Assembly (NCBI RefSeq): GCF_900105385.1
Contig: NZ_LT629772.1
Span: 2,170,001 to 2,234,000 of the forward strand
From: Microlunatus soli
GTDB taxonomy: Bacteria > Actinomycetota > Actinomycetes > Propionibacteriales > Propionibacteriaceae
Length of the DNA stretch: 64,000 nucleotides
Direction of reading: 5' to 3'
A program made the translations under genes and the position numbers. Below are positions 38,449 through 47,432 of this stretch, one piece after another. The notes under the pieces were generated by a model. It searched no databases, was not told the origin of the DNA, and saw only the letters and a program-made list of their open reading frames with translations. How positions within the stretch are numbered: position 1 is the first letter of the stretch; the number at the start of each line of letters is the position of its first letter.

Positions 38449-39237
38449 TCACCGCGGATGGGCAACCACCAGCGTCGCCACCCAATGCCGGGTGAGCAGC
38501 CCGTCGGGACGTCGACCGAGGATCGCCCGGACGGCGTCGAACAGCCGCTCCCGGGATGCCGGCGGCATCGCGATGTGACCGGAGAAGGTGTTCAGCAGTG
38601 CGATGTAGCTGTCGGCGTCGTACTGCTGAGCCCAGACGTAGCGTCGGACGGCGTCGACTGTGAAGTACCCGGACGCCTCGTAGTCCGATGACGGATCGGG
38701 CAGCTGGTCGGGCGGTGGCGGTGGCCAGACACCGTCCACTCCCTCGCCGATCTCGTCGTAGGTCTGCTGGATCTCGGTGAAGAAGGGATCGAACCCTTCC
38801 GGGAACGCATGCCCGGCGCCGAACACCGCCAGGTGGCCTCCCGGTGCCAGCAGCGACGCCGCCTTGGCCCACTTCACCTCCGGATCCACCCAGTGCCAGG
38901 AGGTGGCGGCATAGATCAGGTCGAATCGATCGCCCGTCGGCTGCCAGTCCTCGAACGAACTCGCTTCGACCTCGACATCGAGCCCTACCAAATTGTGCCG
39001 AGCCTCTTCGGCCAGTCGCGGTCCCGGTTCCAAGGCAGTGATTTGGAAGCCCTGACCCGCCAGCGGCCCTGTTGCCTTGCCTGGACCACAGCCGATCTCC
39101 AACAGCCGAGCCGGACGCCGCAATCCAGTCAGGTCGAGTAGGTCCTGATACAACGCCGACGGATAGGCCGGCCGAGCCGATTGGTAGCCGGCCGCGGCCG
39201 TGTCGAAGGTCCGGGACAGATCCCCTTTAGCATCCAT
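38449..39237 (-). CDS. Class I SAM-dependent methyltransferase
   Basis: 262 residues. Motif I RLLEIGCGPGKATGPLA near residue 45, ALEPGPRLAEEAR, FDLIYAATSWHWVDPEVKW (the SWHW acidic loop region typical of this Methyltransf_11 group) and LLAPGGHLAVF. Small-molecule methyltransferase, substrate unknown. Convergent with the AraC gene (54 bp) and divergent from the polysaccharide operon. Confidence 0.87.
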   Translation of the reverse strand: MDAKGDLSRTFDTAAAGYQSARPAYPSALYQDLLDLTGLRRPARLLEIGCGPGKATGPLAGQGFQITALEPGPRLAEEARHNLVGLDVEVEASSFEDWQPTGDRFDLIYAATSWHWVDPEVKWAKAASLLAPGGHLAVFGAGHAFPEGFDPFFTEIQQTYDEIGEGVDGVWPPPPPDQLPDPSSDYEASGYFTVDAVRRYVWAQQYDADSYIALLNTFSGHIAMPPASRERLFDAVRAILGRRPDGLLTRHWVATLVVAHPR

Positions 39238-39445
39238 GCCGCGATCCTGCCACGGACCATCGACCCGCCGAAGGTCCCGAATAGCATTCGGGGAGCTCGG
39301 CGAAGTTGATCATGACTGCCAGCAAGATCAAGATCACCGGAAACCAGGGCTCTCGCGGTCCGAGATCCCTTCACTTGCAGGGGATCCAGAACTTGTCCCC
39401 ACAAATTTCTCAATCTTCCGACGGCGCATCGAGCGGACCCTTAGC

Positions 39446-39482
39446 CTTGTCGCATACGGACAAGTCGGGGGGCTTGTACAAG
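39446..39482. promoter_or_regulatory. Two phased palindromes upstream of the polysaccharide operon
   Basis: CTTGTC (39446-39451) with GACAAG (39459-39464), and the perfect CTTGTACAAG (39473-39482), share CTTGT/ACAAG half-sites. Their centres are about 22 bp (two helical turns) apart, 130 bp before the first gene. They lie in the 372-bp spacer 39238-39609, which holds no gene. Likely operators. Confidence 0.5.
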
Positions 39483-39609
39483 TTTGTCTGTGGCCGCGCT
39501 CTGGACGCGCGACGCTCGGGCTGGGTTGACGCCTGGGTCCGGTTTCGCACGTCCAGGCGCACCTCCCGACGAGCAACAACGTGGGTTCGGGTCTATCGGG
39601 AGGAAGTCT

Positions 39610-40686
39610 GTGAACCAGCGTCTCTGCGTGGCCGTGGTCGGGGCCGGGTATTGGGGTCCCAACCTGGCGCGCAACTTCAGATCAAGCCCCGATTGGGAAC
39701 TCTCGACGATCTGCGATCTCGACTCCGAACGCGCGCAGCGGGTCGCCGATGCCGTCGGCGGCGTACCGGTCACCACCAGCCTGGACGACGTCCTCGCCGA
39801 CCCGACTGTCGACGCGATCGCGGTGGCCACTCCGGCTCGGACCCACCATGCCGTCGTGATGTCGGCTTTACGGGCCGGCAAGCACGTGATGGTGGAGAAA
39901 CCGCTGGCCGACCAACGCGGGCGCGGCGTCGACATGGTCCGCGAGGCCGAGCGGCGGGGCTTGACGCTGATGGCCGACCACACCTACTGCTACACCCCAG
40001 CGGTCCTCAAGATCAGGGAACTGGTCCAGGAGGGCTTCCTGGGCGACATCCTCTTCGTAGACAGCGTTCGGATCAACCTTGGCCTGATCCAACCCGACGT
40101 CGACGTCTTCTGGGACCTCGCGCCGCACGACCTGTCGATCTTGGACTTCGTCCTGCCGAACGGGCTGGACGCGGCGACGGTCGCGGCCCACGGCGCAGAT
40201 CCGTTGCGGACCGGCAAGTCCTGTGTCGGCTACCTCAGCCTGCCGCTGGCCGGCGGCGCGATGGCGCACATCCACGTCAACTGGCTGAGCCCGACCAAGA
40301 TCAGGCAGATGGTCATCGGCGGCACCCGCCGGACCCTGGTCTGGGACGACCTCAACCCACAGCAACGGGTGAGCGTCTACGACCGAGGTGTCGACCTCGC
40401 CCTACAGTCAAAGGGATCCGCCGACAGCACGGCCTCCAACATCTCCTATCGACTGGGTGACACCTGGGCGCCCGCGCTGCCCGAGACCGAGGCGCTCGCC
40501 GGTGTTGTGAGCGAGTTTGCGATCTCGATCCGGGACAGCCGACCGGCGCGCACCAGCGGCGAGTCCGGACTCCGGGTGCTGTCGGTGCTCGAGGCCGCCA
40601 GCGCCAGCCTGCGCTGCTCGGGCGCACCCTCGCCGATCGCCAGCACGGAGGCGATCGAACCGATCCTGGCAGGAGCAGAAGCATGA
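39610..40686 (+). CDS. Gfo/Idh/MocA-family NAD(P)-dependent oxidoreductase
   Basis: 358 residues. Rossmann N-terminus VAVVGAGYWGPNLARNF, then the family EKPLA motif (HVMVEKPLADQRG) and a C-terminal alpha/beta domain with the conserved HDLSILDFVL. In sugar-nucleotide clusters such enzymes oxidise C3 of UDP-GlcNAc-type sugars (WlbA/WbpB-like) ahead of transamination, which fits the two DegT aminotransferases downstream; this role is inferred. The start at GTG 39610 follows GGGAGGAAG. It is the first gene of an operon in which the next six genes overlap or nearly touch. Confidence 0.9.
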   Translation: MNQRLCVAVVGAGYWGPNLARNFRSSPDWELSTICDLDSERAQRVADAVGGVPVTTSLDDVLADPTVDAIAVATPARTHHAVVMSALRAGKHVMVEKPLADQRGRGVDMVREAERRGLTLMADHTYCYTPAVLKIRELVQEGFLGDILFVDSVRINLGLIQPDVDVFWDLAPHDLSILDFVLPNGLDAATVAAHGADPLRTGKSCVGYLSLPLAGGAMAHIHVNWLSPTKIRQMVIGGTRRTLVWDDLNPQQRVSVYDRGVDLALQSKGSADSTASNISYRLGDTWAPALPETEALAGVVSEFAISIRDSRPARTSGESGLRVLSVLEAASASLRCSGAPSPIASTEAIEPILAGAEA

Positions 40687-41678
40687 GTGACCTGGAGGCA
40701 GCCGAGGTGCTGGTCACCGGCGGAGCCGGGACGATCGGATCCACCCTGGTCGATCAACTGTTGGACGCCGGCGTCGCGCACATCGACGTGCTGGACAACC
40801 TCGTCCGGGGCCGAGTGGCCAACCTCGACGATGCCTTGGTGTCGGGCAAGGTCAACCTCTATCGCGGCGACATCGGCGATCGTGATCTCGTCCATGATCT
40901 GACCAAGGGCAAGGACCTGGTGTTCCATCAGGCCGCGATCCGGATCACCCAGTGTGCCGAGGAGCCGCGGTTGGCCCTGCAGGTGCTGGTCGACGGGACC
41001 TTCAACGTGGTCGAGGCCGCTGCCGATCACAAGATCAACAAACTGGTCGCCGCGTCGAGCGCATCGGTCTACGGGATGGCCGAACAGTTCCCCACCTCGG
41101 AGCGACATCATCACCACAACAACGACACGATGTACGGCGCGTCGAAGTCGTTCAACGAAGGCCTGATCCGCAGCTTCCGGGCGATGCGTGGACTGGACTA
41201 TGTCCTCTTGCGCTACTTCAACGTCTACGGGCCGCGGATGGATGTTCACGGCCTGTACACCGAGGTGCTGGTGCGGTGGATGGAACGGATCGCCGACGGC
41301 AAACCGCCGTTGATCTTCGGCGACGGTCAGCAGACGATGGATTTCGTCTGCGTGCCCGACATCGCTCGGGCCAACGTACTGGCGGCCGGCAGCGACGTGG
41401 TCGAAGGTGTCTACAACATCGCCAGCGGCGAGGAGACCAGTCTGCTCGGACTGGCCGAGGCGCTGTTGAAGGTGATGGACTCCGATCTCGGTGTCGAGTT
41501 CGGACCCGAGCGGGCGGTGAACAATGTCGTACGACGGCTCGCCGACACCACGGCAGCCCGTCGCGATCTGCACTTCGAGGCACGGATCGGGCTGCAGGAA
41601 GGCCTGGCCCGACTGGTCGACTGGTGGCGGCCACTCCGGGCGGAGATCGCTGCGCAACGAACGGCCGTACCGGCATGA
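40683..41678 (+). CDS. NAD-dependent nucleotide-sugar epimerase/dehydratase
   Basis: 331 residues. Extended short-chain dehydrogenase: VLVTGGAGTIGSTLVDQLL, the ASSASVYG strand and catalytic Tyr-x-x-x-Lys in MYGASKSFNEG, then LLRYFNVYGPRMD, typical of UDP-sugar 4-epimerases and related 4,6-dehydratases. A His-rich patch (ERHHHHNN) lies in the substrate loop just before the active site. The ATG overlaps the previous stop (ATGA). It supplies an activated sugar to the polymer. Confidence 0.9.
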   Translation: MSDLEAAEVLVTGGAGTIGSTLVDQLLDAGVAHIDVLDNLVRGRVANLDDALVSGKVNLYRGDIGDRDLVHDLTKGKDLVFHQAAIRITQCAEEPRLALQVLVDGTFNVVEAAADHKINKLVAASSASVYGMAEQFPTSERHHHHNNDTMYGASKSFNEGLIRSFRAMRGLDYVLLRYFNVYGPRMDVHGLYTEVLVRWMERIADGKPPLIFGDGQQTMDFVCVPDIARANVLAAGSDVVEGVYNIASGEETSLLGLAEALLKVMDSDLGVEFGPERAVNNVVRRLADTTAARRDLHFEARIGLQEGLARLVDWWRPLRAEIAAQRTAVPA

Positions 41679-42835
41679 CGACGGCCGCCGAGGCGTTGCC
41701 GCGGATCAACGTCATGAAGCCGTGGCTCGGTGAGGATGAGGTCGCGGCCGTCACCGAGGTGCTGCAGTCCGGTTGGGTCGCCCAGGGCCCACGGGTGGCG
41801 GAGTTCGAGCGTGCGTTCGCCGAGGCCATGCAGGCCACCGACGCTGTCGCCACGTCCAGCTGCACCAACGCGCTGCAGGTGGCGTTGCTGGTCGCCGGTG
41901 TCGGTGCAGGCGACGACGTCGTCGTCCCGTCCTTATCGTTCATCGCGACGGCCAACGCGCCGACCTACGTCGGCGCCCGTCCGGTGTTTGCCGACGTCGA
42001 CGCTGCAACCGGCAACGTGACTGTCGACACTCTGCAGGCAGCCGTCACCGATGCCACCCGAGCAGTGATCGTCGTCGATCAGGGTGGAATCCCTGTTGAT
42101 CTTGATCCGATCCGTGCGATCTGCGATCCGCGCGGGATCGTCGTGATCGAGGACGCGGCGTGCGCGGCCGGGTCGACCTACCACGGGCGGCCTGTCGGAT
42201 CGGGCGCGGAGATCGCGGCCTGGTCGTTCCATCCGCGCAAGATCTTGACCACCGGTGAGGGGGGCATGATCACCACCAGCCGCCCGGACTGGGCGATCCG
42301 AGCGCGTCGGCTGCGGGAGCACGCGATGAGTGCCTCGGCCGCAGACCGTCACGCCGACCTGGTGTCACCGCCGGAGGAGTTCGGCGAGGTCGGCTTCAAC
42401 TTCCGGATGACCGATCTGCAGGCGGCGGTCGGACTGGTGCAACTGGCCAAACTGCCCGACGCCGTGCAACGGCGCCGCCAGAATGCGGCCTACTACCGGC
42501 AGCAGCTGACCGACGTCCGCGGGATCCGACTGGTCGACGACCCGGCCTGCGGCACCGCGAACTTCCAATCCCTGTGGCTGGAGGTCGACGCCGACTACCC
42601 GTTGGACCGGGAGGGCCTGCTGCTCGCGTTGGCCGAAGTGGGCATCTCCGCGCGGCGCGGGATCATGGCCGCGCATCGGCAGCCCGCCTATCGCGGACGC
42701 GATACCGGGACCGCGCCGTTGCCGGTGACCGATCGGCTCACCGACAACACGCTGATCCTGCCGCTCTTCCACCAGATCGAACAGACCGAGCTGGACCGGG
42801 TGATCACCGTGATCCGCAGCGCCGGAGCGATCTGA
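41675..42835 (+). CDS. DegT/DnrJ/EryC1/StrS-family sugar aminotransferase
   Basis: 386 residues. PLP-dependent sugar aminotransferase: the internal aldimine Lys is in WSFHPRKILTTGEGGM, the pyridine-contacting Asp in VIEDAACAAGS, and the C-terminal FNFRMTDLQAAVGLVQL is typical. It would aminate a keto-sugar nucleotide made by the upstream oxidoreductase or epimerase. Overlaps the epimerase stop by 4 bp; the NeuD-type acyltransferase follows after 2 bp, so the pair may make an N-acyl amino sugar. Confidence 0.93.
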   Translation: MTTAAEALPRINVMKPWLGEDEVAAVTEVLQSGWVAQGPRVAEFERAFAEAMQATDAVATSSCTNALQVALLVAGVGAGDDVVVPSLSFIATANAPTYVGARPVFADVDAATGNVTVDTLQAAVTDATRAVIVVDQGGIPVDLDPIRAICDPRGIVVIEDAACAAGSTYHGRPVGSGAEIAAWSFHPRKILTTGEGGMITTSRPDWAIRARRLREHAMSASAADRHADLVSPPEEFGEVGFNFRMTDLQAAVGLVQLAKLPDAVQRRRQNAAYYRQQLTDVRGIRLVDDPACGTANFQSLWLEVDADYPLDREGLLLALAEVGISARRGIMAAHRQPAYRGRDTGTAPLPVTDRLTDNTLILPLFHQIEQTELDRVITVIRSAGAI

Positions 42836-42837
42836 TC

Positions 42838-43458
42838 ATGGCCGTGTTGCTGGTGGGGGCCGGTGGCCTGGCGCGTGAGGTGATCGCGGTGCTCCGGGAG
42901 GCCGGACGCGATCTGCTCGGGGTGGTGGACGACCGACATTCGCTGCTGCCGCCGACACTTTCCGGGGTCCCGGTGCTAGGCGGCATCGACGACGTCGTCC
43001 ACTATCCCGACGCCGAGGTGATCATCTGCGTCGGCAGCGGCGAGACCCGCGCAGCGATCAGCGAGCGAATGAGCCTCGCGCCGGGCCGATACATCTCGGT
43101 GCTCGATCCCTCGGTCCGCAATCCGGCCGGCTGCCCGATCGGCGAGGGATCGATCCTGCTGGCCGGCGTCACCTTGACCGCCGACGTCGAGATCGGCGCC
43201 CATGTGGTCGCCATGCCCCACGTGACGATCCCGCACGACTGCGTGGTCGATGACTTCGCGACCTTCGCGTCCGGTGTGGCTCTCGGTGGCGGCGTGCAGG
43301 TCGGTCGTGCCGCCTACCTCGGCATGAACGCCGCCGTCCTGCCGGGCCGCAAGATCGGCGCCGGCGCCACCGTCGGCATGGGTGCGGTCGTGCTCGACGA
43401 CGTACCCGACGGACAGACCTGGGCCGGCGTACCTGCGCGGCGACTGGAGAGCGACTGA
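42838..43458 (+). CDS. NeuD/PglD-type sugar O/N-acyltransferase (left-handed beta-helix)
   Basis: 206 residues. An N-terminal Rossmann-like sugar-nucleotide part (VLLVGAGGLAREVIAVLREAG) is followed by hexapeptide repeats forming a left-handed beta-helix (IGEGSILLAGVTLTADVEIGAHVVAMPHVTIPHD) and the catalytic His in VTIPHDCVVDDF. It acetylates an amino sugar with acetyl-CoA, like PglD. Placed immediately after the aminotransferase, so they likely act in succession. Confidence 0.9.
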   Translation: MAVLLVGAGGLAREVIAVLREAGRDLLGVVDDRHSLLPPTLSGVPVLGGIDDVVHYPDAEVIICVGSGETRAAISERMSLAPGRYISVLDPSVRNPAGCPIGEGSILLAGVTLTADVEIGAHVVAMPHVTIPHDCVVDDFATFASGVALGGGVQVGRAAYLGMNAAVLPGRKIGAGATVGMGAVVLDDVPDGQTWAGVPARRLESD

Positions 43459-44498
43459 TGCGGATCACCAGAGCTGTCCCCCTCGTCGGCGCGTCCACGG
43501 TGAGCGTTGTCGTGCCGTGCTACAACTACGGTCGCTATCTCCCTCAGCTCCTGCGTTGGGTTGTTGATCAACCGGGGATCGATGTCGAGGTGATCATCGT
43601 CGATGACGCCTCACCCGACGGCAGCGGTGATCAAGCCGAAGAACTGGCCGCCGACTATGAGCAGGTCAAGGTCATCAGGCATCTCACGAACCGCGGTCAC
43701 ATCCAGACCTACAACGACGGGCTGGAGGCCGTGACCGGCGAGTTCGTGACCCTGCTGTCGGCTGATGATCTTGTGCCGCCGGGCGCCCTGAGCCGAGCCG
43801 CAGCCCTCTTGAGTGCCCATCCTGACGTCGGGATGGTGTACGGGTACGCACCGTCGTTCTCCGGCGAACCGCCAGCACCCAACGCATCTGTTCGCAACTG
43901 GACGATCTGGAGCGGATACGAGTGGCTGCGACATTCCGCACGTCGGGCCCGGAACTTCATCTCCAGTCCCGAGGTCGTGATGCGAACCGCTGCGCTTCGT
44001 GAGGTCGGCTTGTACGACCCCGGACTGCCGCACTCGGGCGATCTCGACCTGTGGCTGCGCACGGCTCTTCACTGGGACATCGGCCGAGTGAACGGCCCGG
44101 ACCAGGCCCTTTACCGCGTGCACGACGCGAACATGCACCTGACGACGTTTGCCGGGACCCTGCTCGATCTTCACGCTCGGCGGACAACCTTCGACCTGCT
44201 CTTCACCAGGCATGCCCGTCGGCGAGCGGACATCGCACGCCTGCGGCCATCGGTGAGTCGTGCGCTCGCCCGCGAGGCCGGCCGGGCCATCACTCTCGGC
44301 CAGCTCGATCGACTCCCGCTCGAGGAGCTCCAGCCGTTGGCCGACTTCGCGGTCGACACCGATCCGTTCGCGCCGCAGAGCCGGCAGATCAGACGGCTTC
44401 GCTCGGGCCGGCGCCTGCGGCAGCCAGGATTCACCCGCTTCTTCCTGCAGCTGCAGCACCATCTTCGCTGGCGACGAGAACGGCGGTACGGCATATGA
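43458..44498 (+). CDS. GT2 family glycosyltransferase
   Basis: 346 residues. GT-A fold: VSVVVPCYNYGRYLPQLL, VIIVDDASPDGSGD, NRGHIQTYNDGLEAVTGEFVTLLSADDLV (DxD-like ADD) and GDLDLWLRTAL. It adds a sugar to the growing repeat unit on the cytoplasmic membrane face; the C-terminus is basic. ATG 43458 overlaps the previous stop by one base (TGATG). Acceptor and donor unknown. Confidence 0.9.
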   Translation: MRITRAVPLVGASTVSVVVPCYNYGRYLPQLLRWVVDQPGIDVEVIIVDDASPDGSGDQAEELAADYEQVKVIRHLTNRGHIQTYNDGLEAVTGEFVTLLSADDLVPPGALSRAAALLSAHPDVGMVYGYAPSFSGEPPAPNASVRNWTIWSGYEWLRHSARRARNFISSPEVVMRTAALREVGLYDPGLPHSGDLDLWLRTALHWDIGRVNGPDQALYRVHDANMHLTTFAGTLLDLHARRTTFDLLFTRHARRRADIARLRPSVSRALAREAGRAITLGQLDRLPLEELQPLADFAVDTDPFAPQSRQIRRLRSGRRLRQPGFTRFFLQLQHHLRWRRERRYGI

Positions 44499-45964
44499 CC
44501 GATATGGCCGTGCCGTCGACTCGGCCGACCGCCGCGCGAGGCCTCGGCTGGAGCACCAGCGCAAACATTGCGCTCCGACTCGGCAACTTCGCGGTCGGAG
44601 TGGTGATGGCGCGACTTTTGGCACCGGAGCAGTTCGGCGTCTTCGCCGTTGCCCTGACTGTGTGGACGATTCTGGGAACGTTGGCCGAGTTCGGATTCGG
44701 CACTGATCTTGTTCGCGCCACCGATCCGATCCGTCGCGCACCTGCCGTCGGCATGCTCGGCTTGCTCAGCTGTGGCGCACTCGGTGTCGGCATGGCACTC
44801 GCCGCTCCATTGCTCGCGACAGCATTCGAGTCACCACAGGCAGCGCCGGTGTTGCGCCTGATGGCCGTGTCACTGGGGGTCTTCGGCCTCACCATCGTGC
44901 CGGCCGCACTGCTGCAGCGGGAGTATCGCCAGGGACGGATCTTCCTCGTCAACGGGATTGCCCTGGTGACCTCCGCGATGATCATGATCCCGCTCGGGCT
45001 CGGTGGTCTCGGTGCGTACGCGTTGGCCATCGGTCAGATCGCCACACAACTCGTGGTCGCCGTCGGTCTGCACCTCGCAGCCCGACATCGTCCGCAGTTC
45101 CGGTGGAACACCCGCATTGCCGGCGAGTCGCTCCGGTTCTGTGCACCGCTGGCTGTCGCCAACCTGCTGTCCTGGGTGCTCATCAGCGTCGACAACCTGA
45201 TCGTCGCCAGAGCGCTGACGCCGATCCAGCTCGGGCTGTACGTGTTGGCCTTCAATGTGTCCTCCTGGCCGATGAACGCAATCGGCCAGGCCGTCCGAGT
45301 CGTCGCCCTACCCGGATTTGCCCAACATGGCTCGGAGACAACTCGCAACCTCACCTTGGCCAGGGCTATCGGGCCGCTTTGGGCGGTCGGGCTGCTGATC
45401 GGCGTGCTGCTCGCAACGGGGGCACGCCCGGGTATCACGCTCCTCTACGGAAAGGACTGGATCGGGGCGGCGGTGCCGTTGGTCGGACTCGCCCTCTTCG
45501 GCGCGGTCCGGGTGGGGTTCGATCTGCTGGCCACCTTCCTGATCGCGGTCGGTCGGACCCGTGAGGTGCTCGTTGTGCAGGTCGCCTGGCTTGTCGGCAT
45601 GGTGCCGTCGATGTACGTCAGTGTGCGTTTGTTCGGGCTCGTCGGCGCCGGATTCGCTCACCTGGTCGTCGCCATTGCCATTCCGCTGCCGCTCTATCTC
45701 TACTTTCTCCACAGGGCTTCGGTCCCGGTGCGGCAGCTCTTGCGCGGCTGCCTCGTCCCGACGATCGTGGTCCTTCCACTGGCAGCCGCAGCCTGGTGGA
45801 CGAGCTCGACGATTTCCTGGCCACTGCCTGCGGTTCTGGCGGCTGCTGGACTGGCCGCGTTGCTGTACGGGCTCCCGTTGAGCCGCTGGTGGCTCAGACG
45901 AATCCACGCCCTCCGCACGGCGCCGCTCACCTCTTCTGCCCTCGAATCGGGGCCCTCAGCATGA
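44495..45964 (+). CDS. Wzx-type oligosaccharide flippase (MOP/PST family)
   Basis: 489 residues with 12-14 transmembrane helices. Typical features are the amphipathic start LGWSTSANIALRLGNFAVGVVMARLLAPEQFGVFAVAL and the basic cytosolic loop near LQREYRQGRIF. It flips the lipid-linked repeat unit to the outer membrane leaflet for polymerisation, working with the Wzy-like protein at 55636. Overlaps the upstream stop by 4 bp, and its own stop overlaps the next ATG. Confidence 0.9.
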   Translation: MTDMAVPSTRPTAARGLGWSTSANIALRLGNFAVGVVMARLLAPEQFGVFAVALTVWTILGTLAEFGFGTDLVRATDPIRRAPAVGMLGLLSCGALGVGMALAAPLLATAFESPQAAPVLRLMAVSLGVFGLTIVPAALLQREYRQGRIFLVNGIALVTSAMIMIPLGLGGLGAYALAIGQIATQLVVAVGLHLAARHRPQFRWNTRIAGESLRFCAPLAVANLLSWVLISVDNLIVARALTPIQLGLYVLAFNVSSWPMNAIGQAVRVVALPGFAQHGSETTRNLTLARAIGPLWAVGLLIGVLLATGARPGITLLYGKDWIGAAVPLVGLALFGAVRVGFDLLATFLIAVGRTREVLVVQVAWLVGMVPSMYVSVRLFGLVGAGFAHLVVAIAIPLPLYLYFLHRASVPVRQLLRGCLVPTIVVLPLAAAAWWTSSTISWPLPAVLAAAGLAALLYGLPLSRWWLRRIHALRTAPLTSSALESGPSA

Positions 45965-47274
45965 CGACCTCCAGCACGACAGCCGAGTCGACGAACGACG
46001 CCCGCGGGCCACGGAGCGTCATCACCGGACCACTTCGGAGGACGGCGCCCACTCGACGAGTGCGGCGAATCACGGCCACGATGCGAGCAGACGGTCCGAC
46101 TGCGCTGCTCCGGAAGATCATCAACGTCGCCGATCGTCGCCTCGGGACACCTGCCCCGCGTCTTCCGATCCAGCCAGACGAGATCAGAGACTCCGTCAAC
46201 CTCAGTCTCGCCCAACCCGATCACAAGGCCCCGCGATCACGTCGGCTCCGGATCGGGTGGGTCTGCACGCCACCGAGCACCGGCTCGGGCGGCCACACCA
46301 CGATGTTCCGGATGATCAGCGCGTTGGAGACTGCCGGCCACGAGTGCACGCTCTTCCTGTTCGACGCCCCCGGAGGACTTCCGTCCGATCATGAGGCGAC
46401 AATCCGAGCAGACTGGCCCCAGGTCAAGGCACGAGTCCGTGATGCCAAGGATCTTGCCGCTACCGGCTCCGCCGGCGACGCTGGGGTCGACGGCGCCGTC
46501 GCGACAAGTTGGGAGTCGGCTCACATCCTCGCGACGTATGGCATCCAGCCGATGCGACGGCTCTACTTCGTCCAGGACTTCGAGCCGATGTTCTATCCAC
46601 GAGGCACCGAGTACCAGCTCGCCTTGGACTCCTACCGCTTCGGCTTCCGGCACATAGCCCTCGGTGGAATGATCAAGGAACAGATCGCGCAGCAGGCCGG
46701 TGCAGAGTCCGACGAGGTCCCGTTCGGATGCGACACCTCGACCTACTTCCTGATCGAGCCTGAGGTCCGCCGGCGTGGGGTCGTCTGGTACGCCCGTCCG
46801 GAGAATCCACGTCGCGGGTACTGGCTGGCTCGGATGGCTCTGGCCGAGTTTCACGCGAAGCATCCCGATGTACCGATCGTCATCTACGGCAGCGATCTGC
46901 GCGATCTTCCGTTTCCAGCGGACGTCCATCCCCACCTGAGCCCACGGGAGCTGAACCGTCTGTACAACCGCAGCATCGCCGGGTTGTCCATCTCGTTCAG
47001 CAACGTGTCGCTGGTGCCGGCCGAGCTGATGCGAGCCGGTGCCATACCTGTCGTCAACGACAGCCCCGAGCCGCGGGCGGTCCTTGACAGCCCGTTCGTC
47101 GAATGGGCGTTCCCGTCACCCTCCGGTCTGGCTGATGCGCTGGGCCGGGTCGTGACCGATCCACAGACGGCTGCTCGCGGGAGATGCGCCGCCCGTTCCA
47201 GCAGCGTCGATTGGCGCGATACCGAAGCAGAGGTATTGAGGATCATCGAAGACGATCTGTACGGCCCAACGTAA
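45961..47274 (+). CDS. WsaF-like glycosyltransferase (GT4-type)
   Basis: 437 residues. A ~95-residue basic N-terminal region is followed by a GT-B enzyme resembling the WsaF rhamnosyltransferase: IGWVCTPPSTGSGGHTTMFRM, RRLYFVQDFEPMFYPRGTEYQ (the QDFEP motif), VPFGCDTSTYF and AGLSISFSNVSLVPAELMRAG. Presumably transfers a (deoxy)hexose to the repeat unit. Overlaps the flippase; a 158-bp gap follows before the next gene. Confidence 0.85.
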   Translation: MTTSSTTAESTNDARGPRSVITGPLRRTAPTRRVRRITATMRADGPTALLRKIINVADRRLGTPAPRLPIQPDEIRDSVNLSLAQPDHKAPRSRRLRIGWVCTPPSTGSGGHTTMFRMISALETAGHECTLFLFDAPGGLPSDHEATIRADWPQVKARVRDAKDLAATGSAGDAGVDGAVATSWESAHILATYGIQPMRRLYFVQDFEPMFYPRGTEYQLALDSYRFGFRHIALGGMIKEQIAQQAGAESDEVPFGCDTSTYFLIEPEVRRRGVVWYARPENPRRGYWLARMALAEFHAKHPDVPIVIYGSDLRDLPFPADVHPHLSPRELNRLYNRSIAGLSISFSNVSLVPAELMRAGAIPVVNDSPEPRAVLDSPFVEWAFPSPSGLADALGRVVTDPQTAARGRCAARSSSVDWRDTEAEVLRIIEDDLYGPT

Positions 47275-47432
47275 TTATCTGGTCGACCCCCACGGCCGAG
47301 AGGAACCCGACGCCAGTAGCGCTTCTTCAGCGCACAACACCAGCTGGCACAGCGCTATCTGGACGAGGACGCGCCCCGTTCAGCATTCAGGACCCGGACG
47401 ACATGTCCGACGCAACAAGTGGGAGTCAATTC

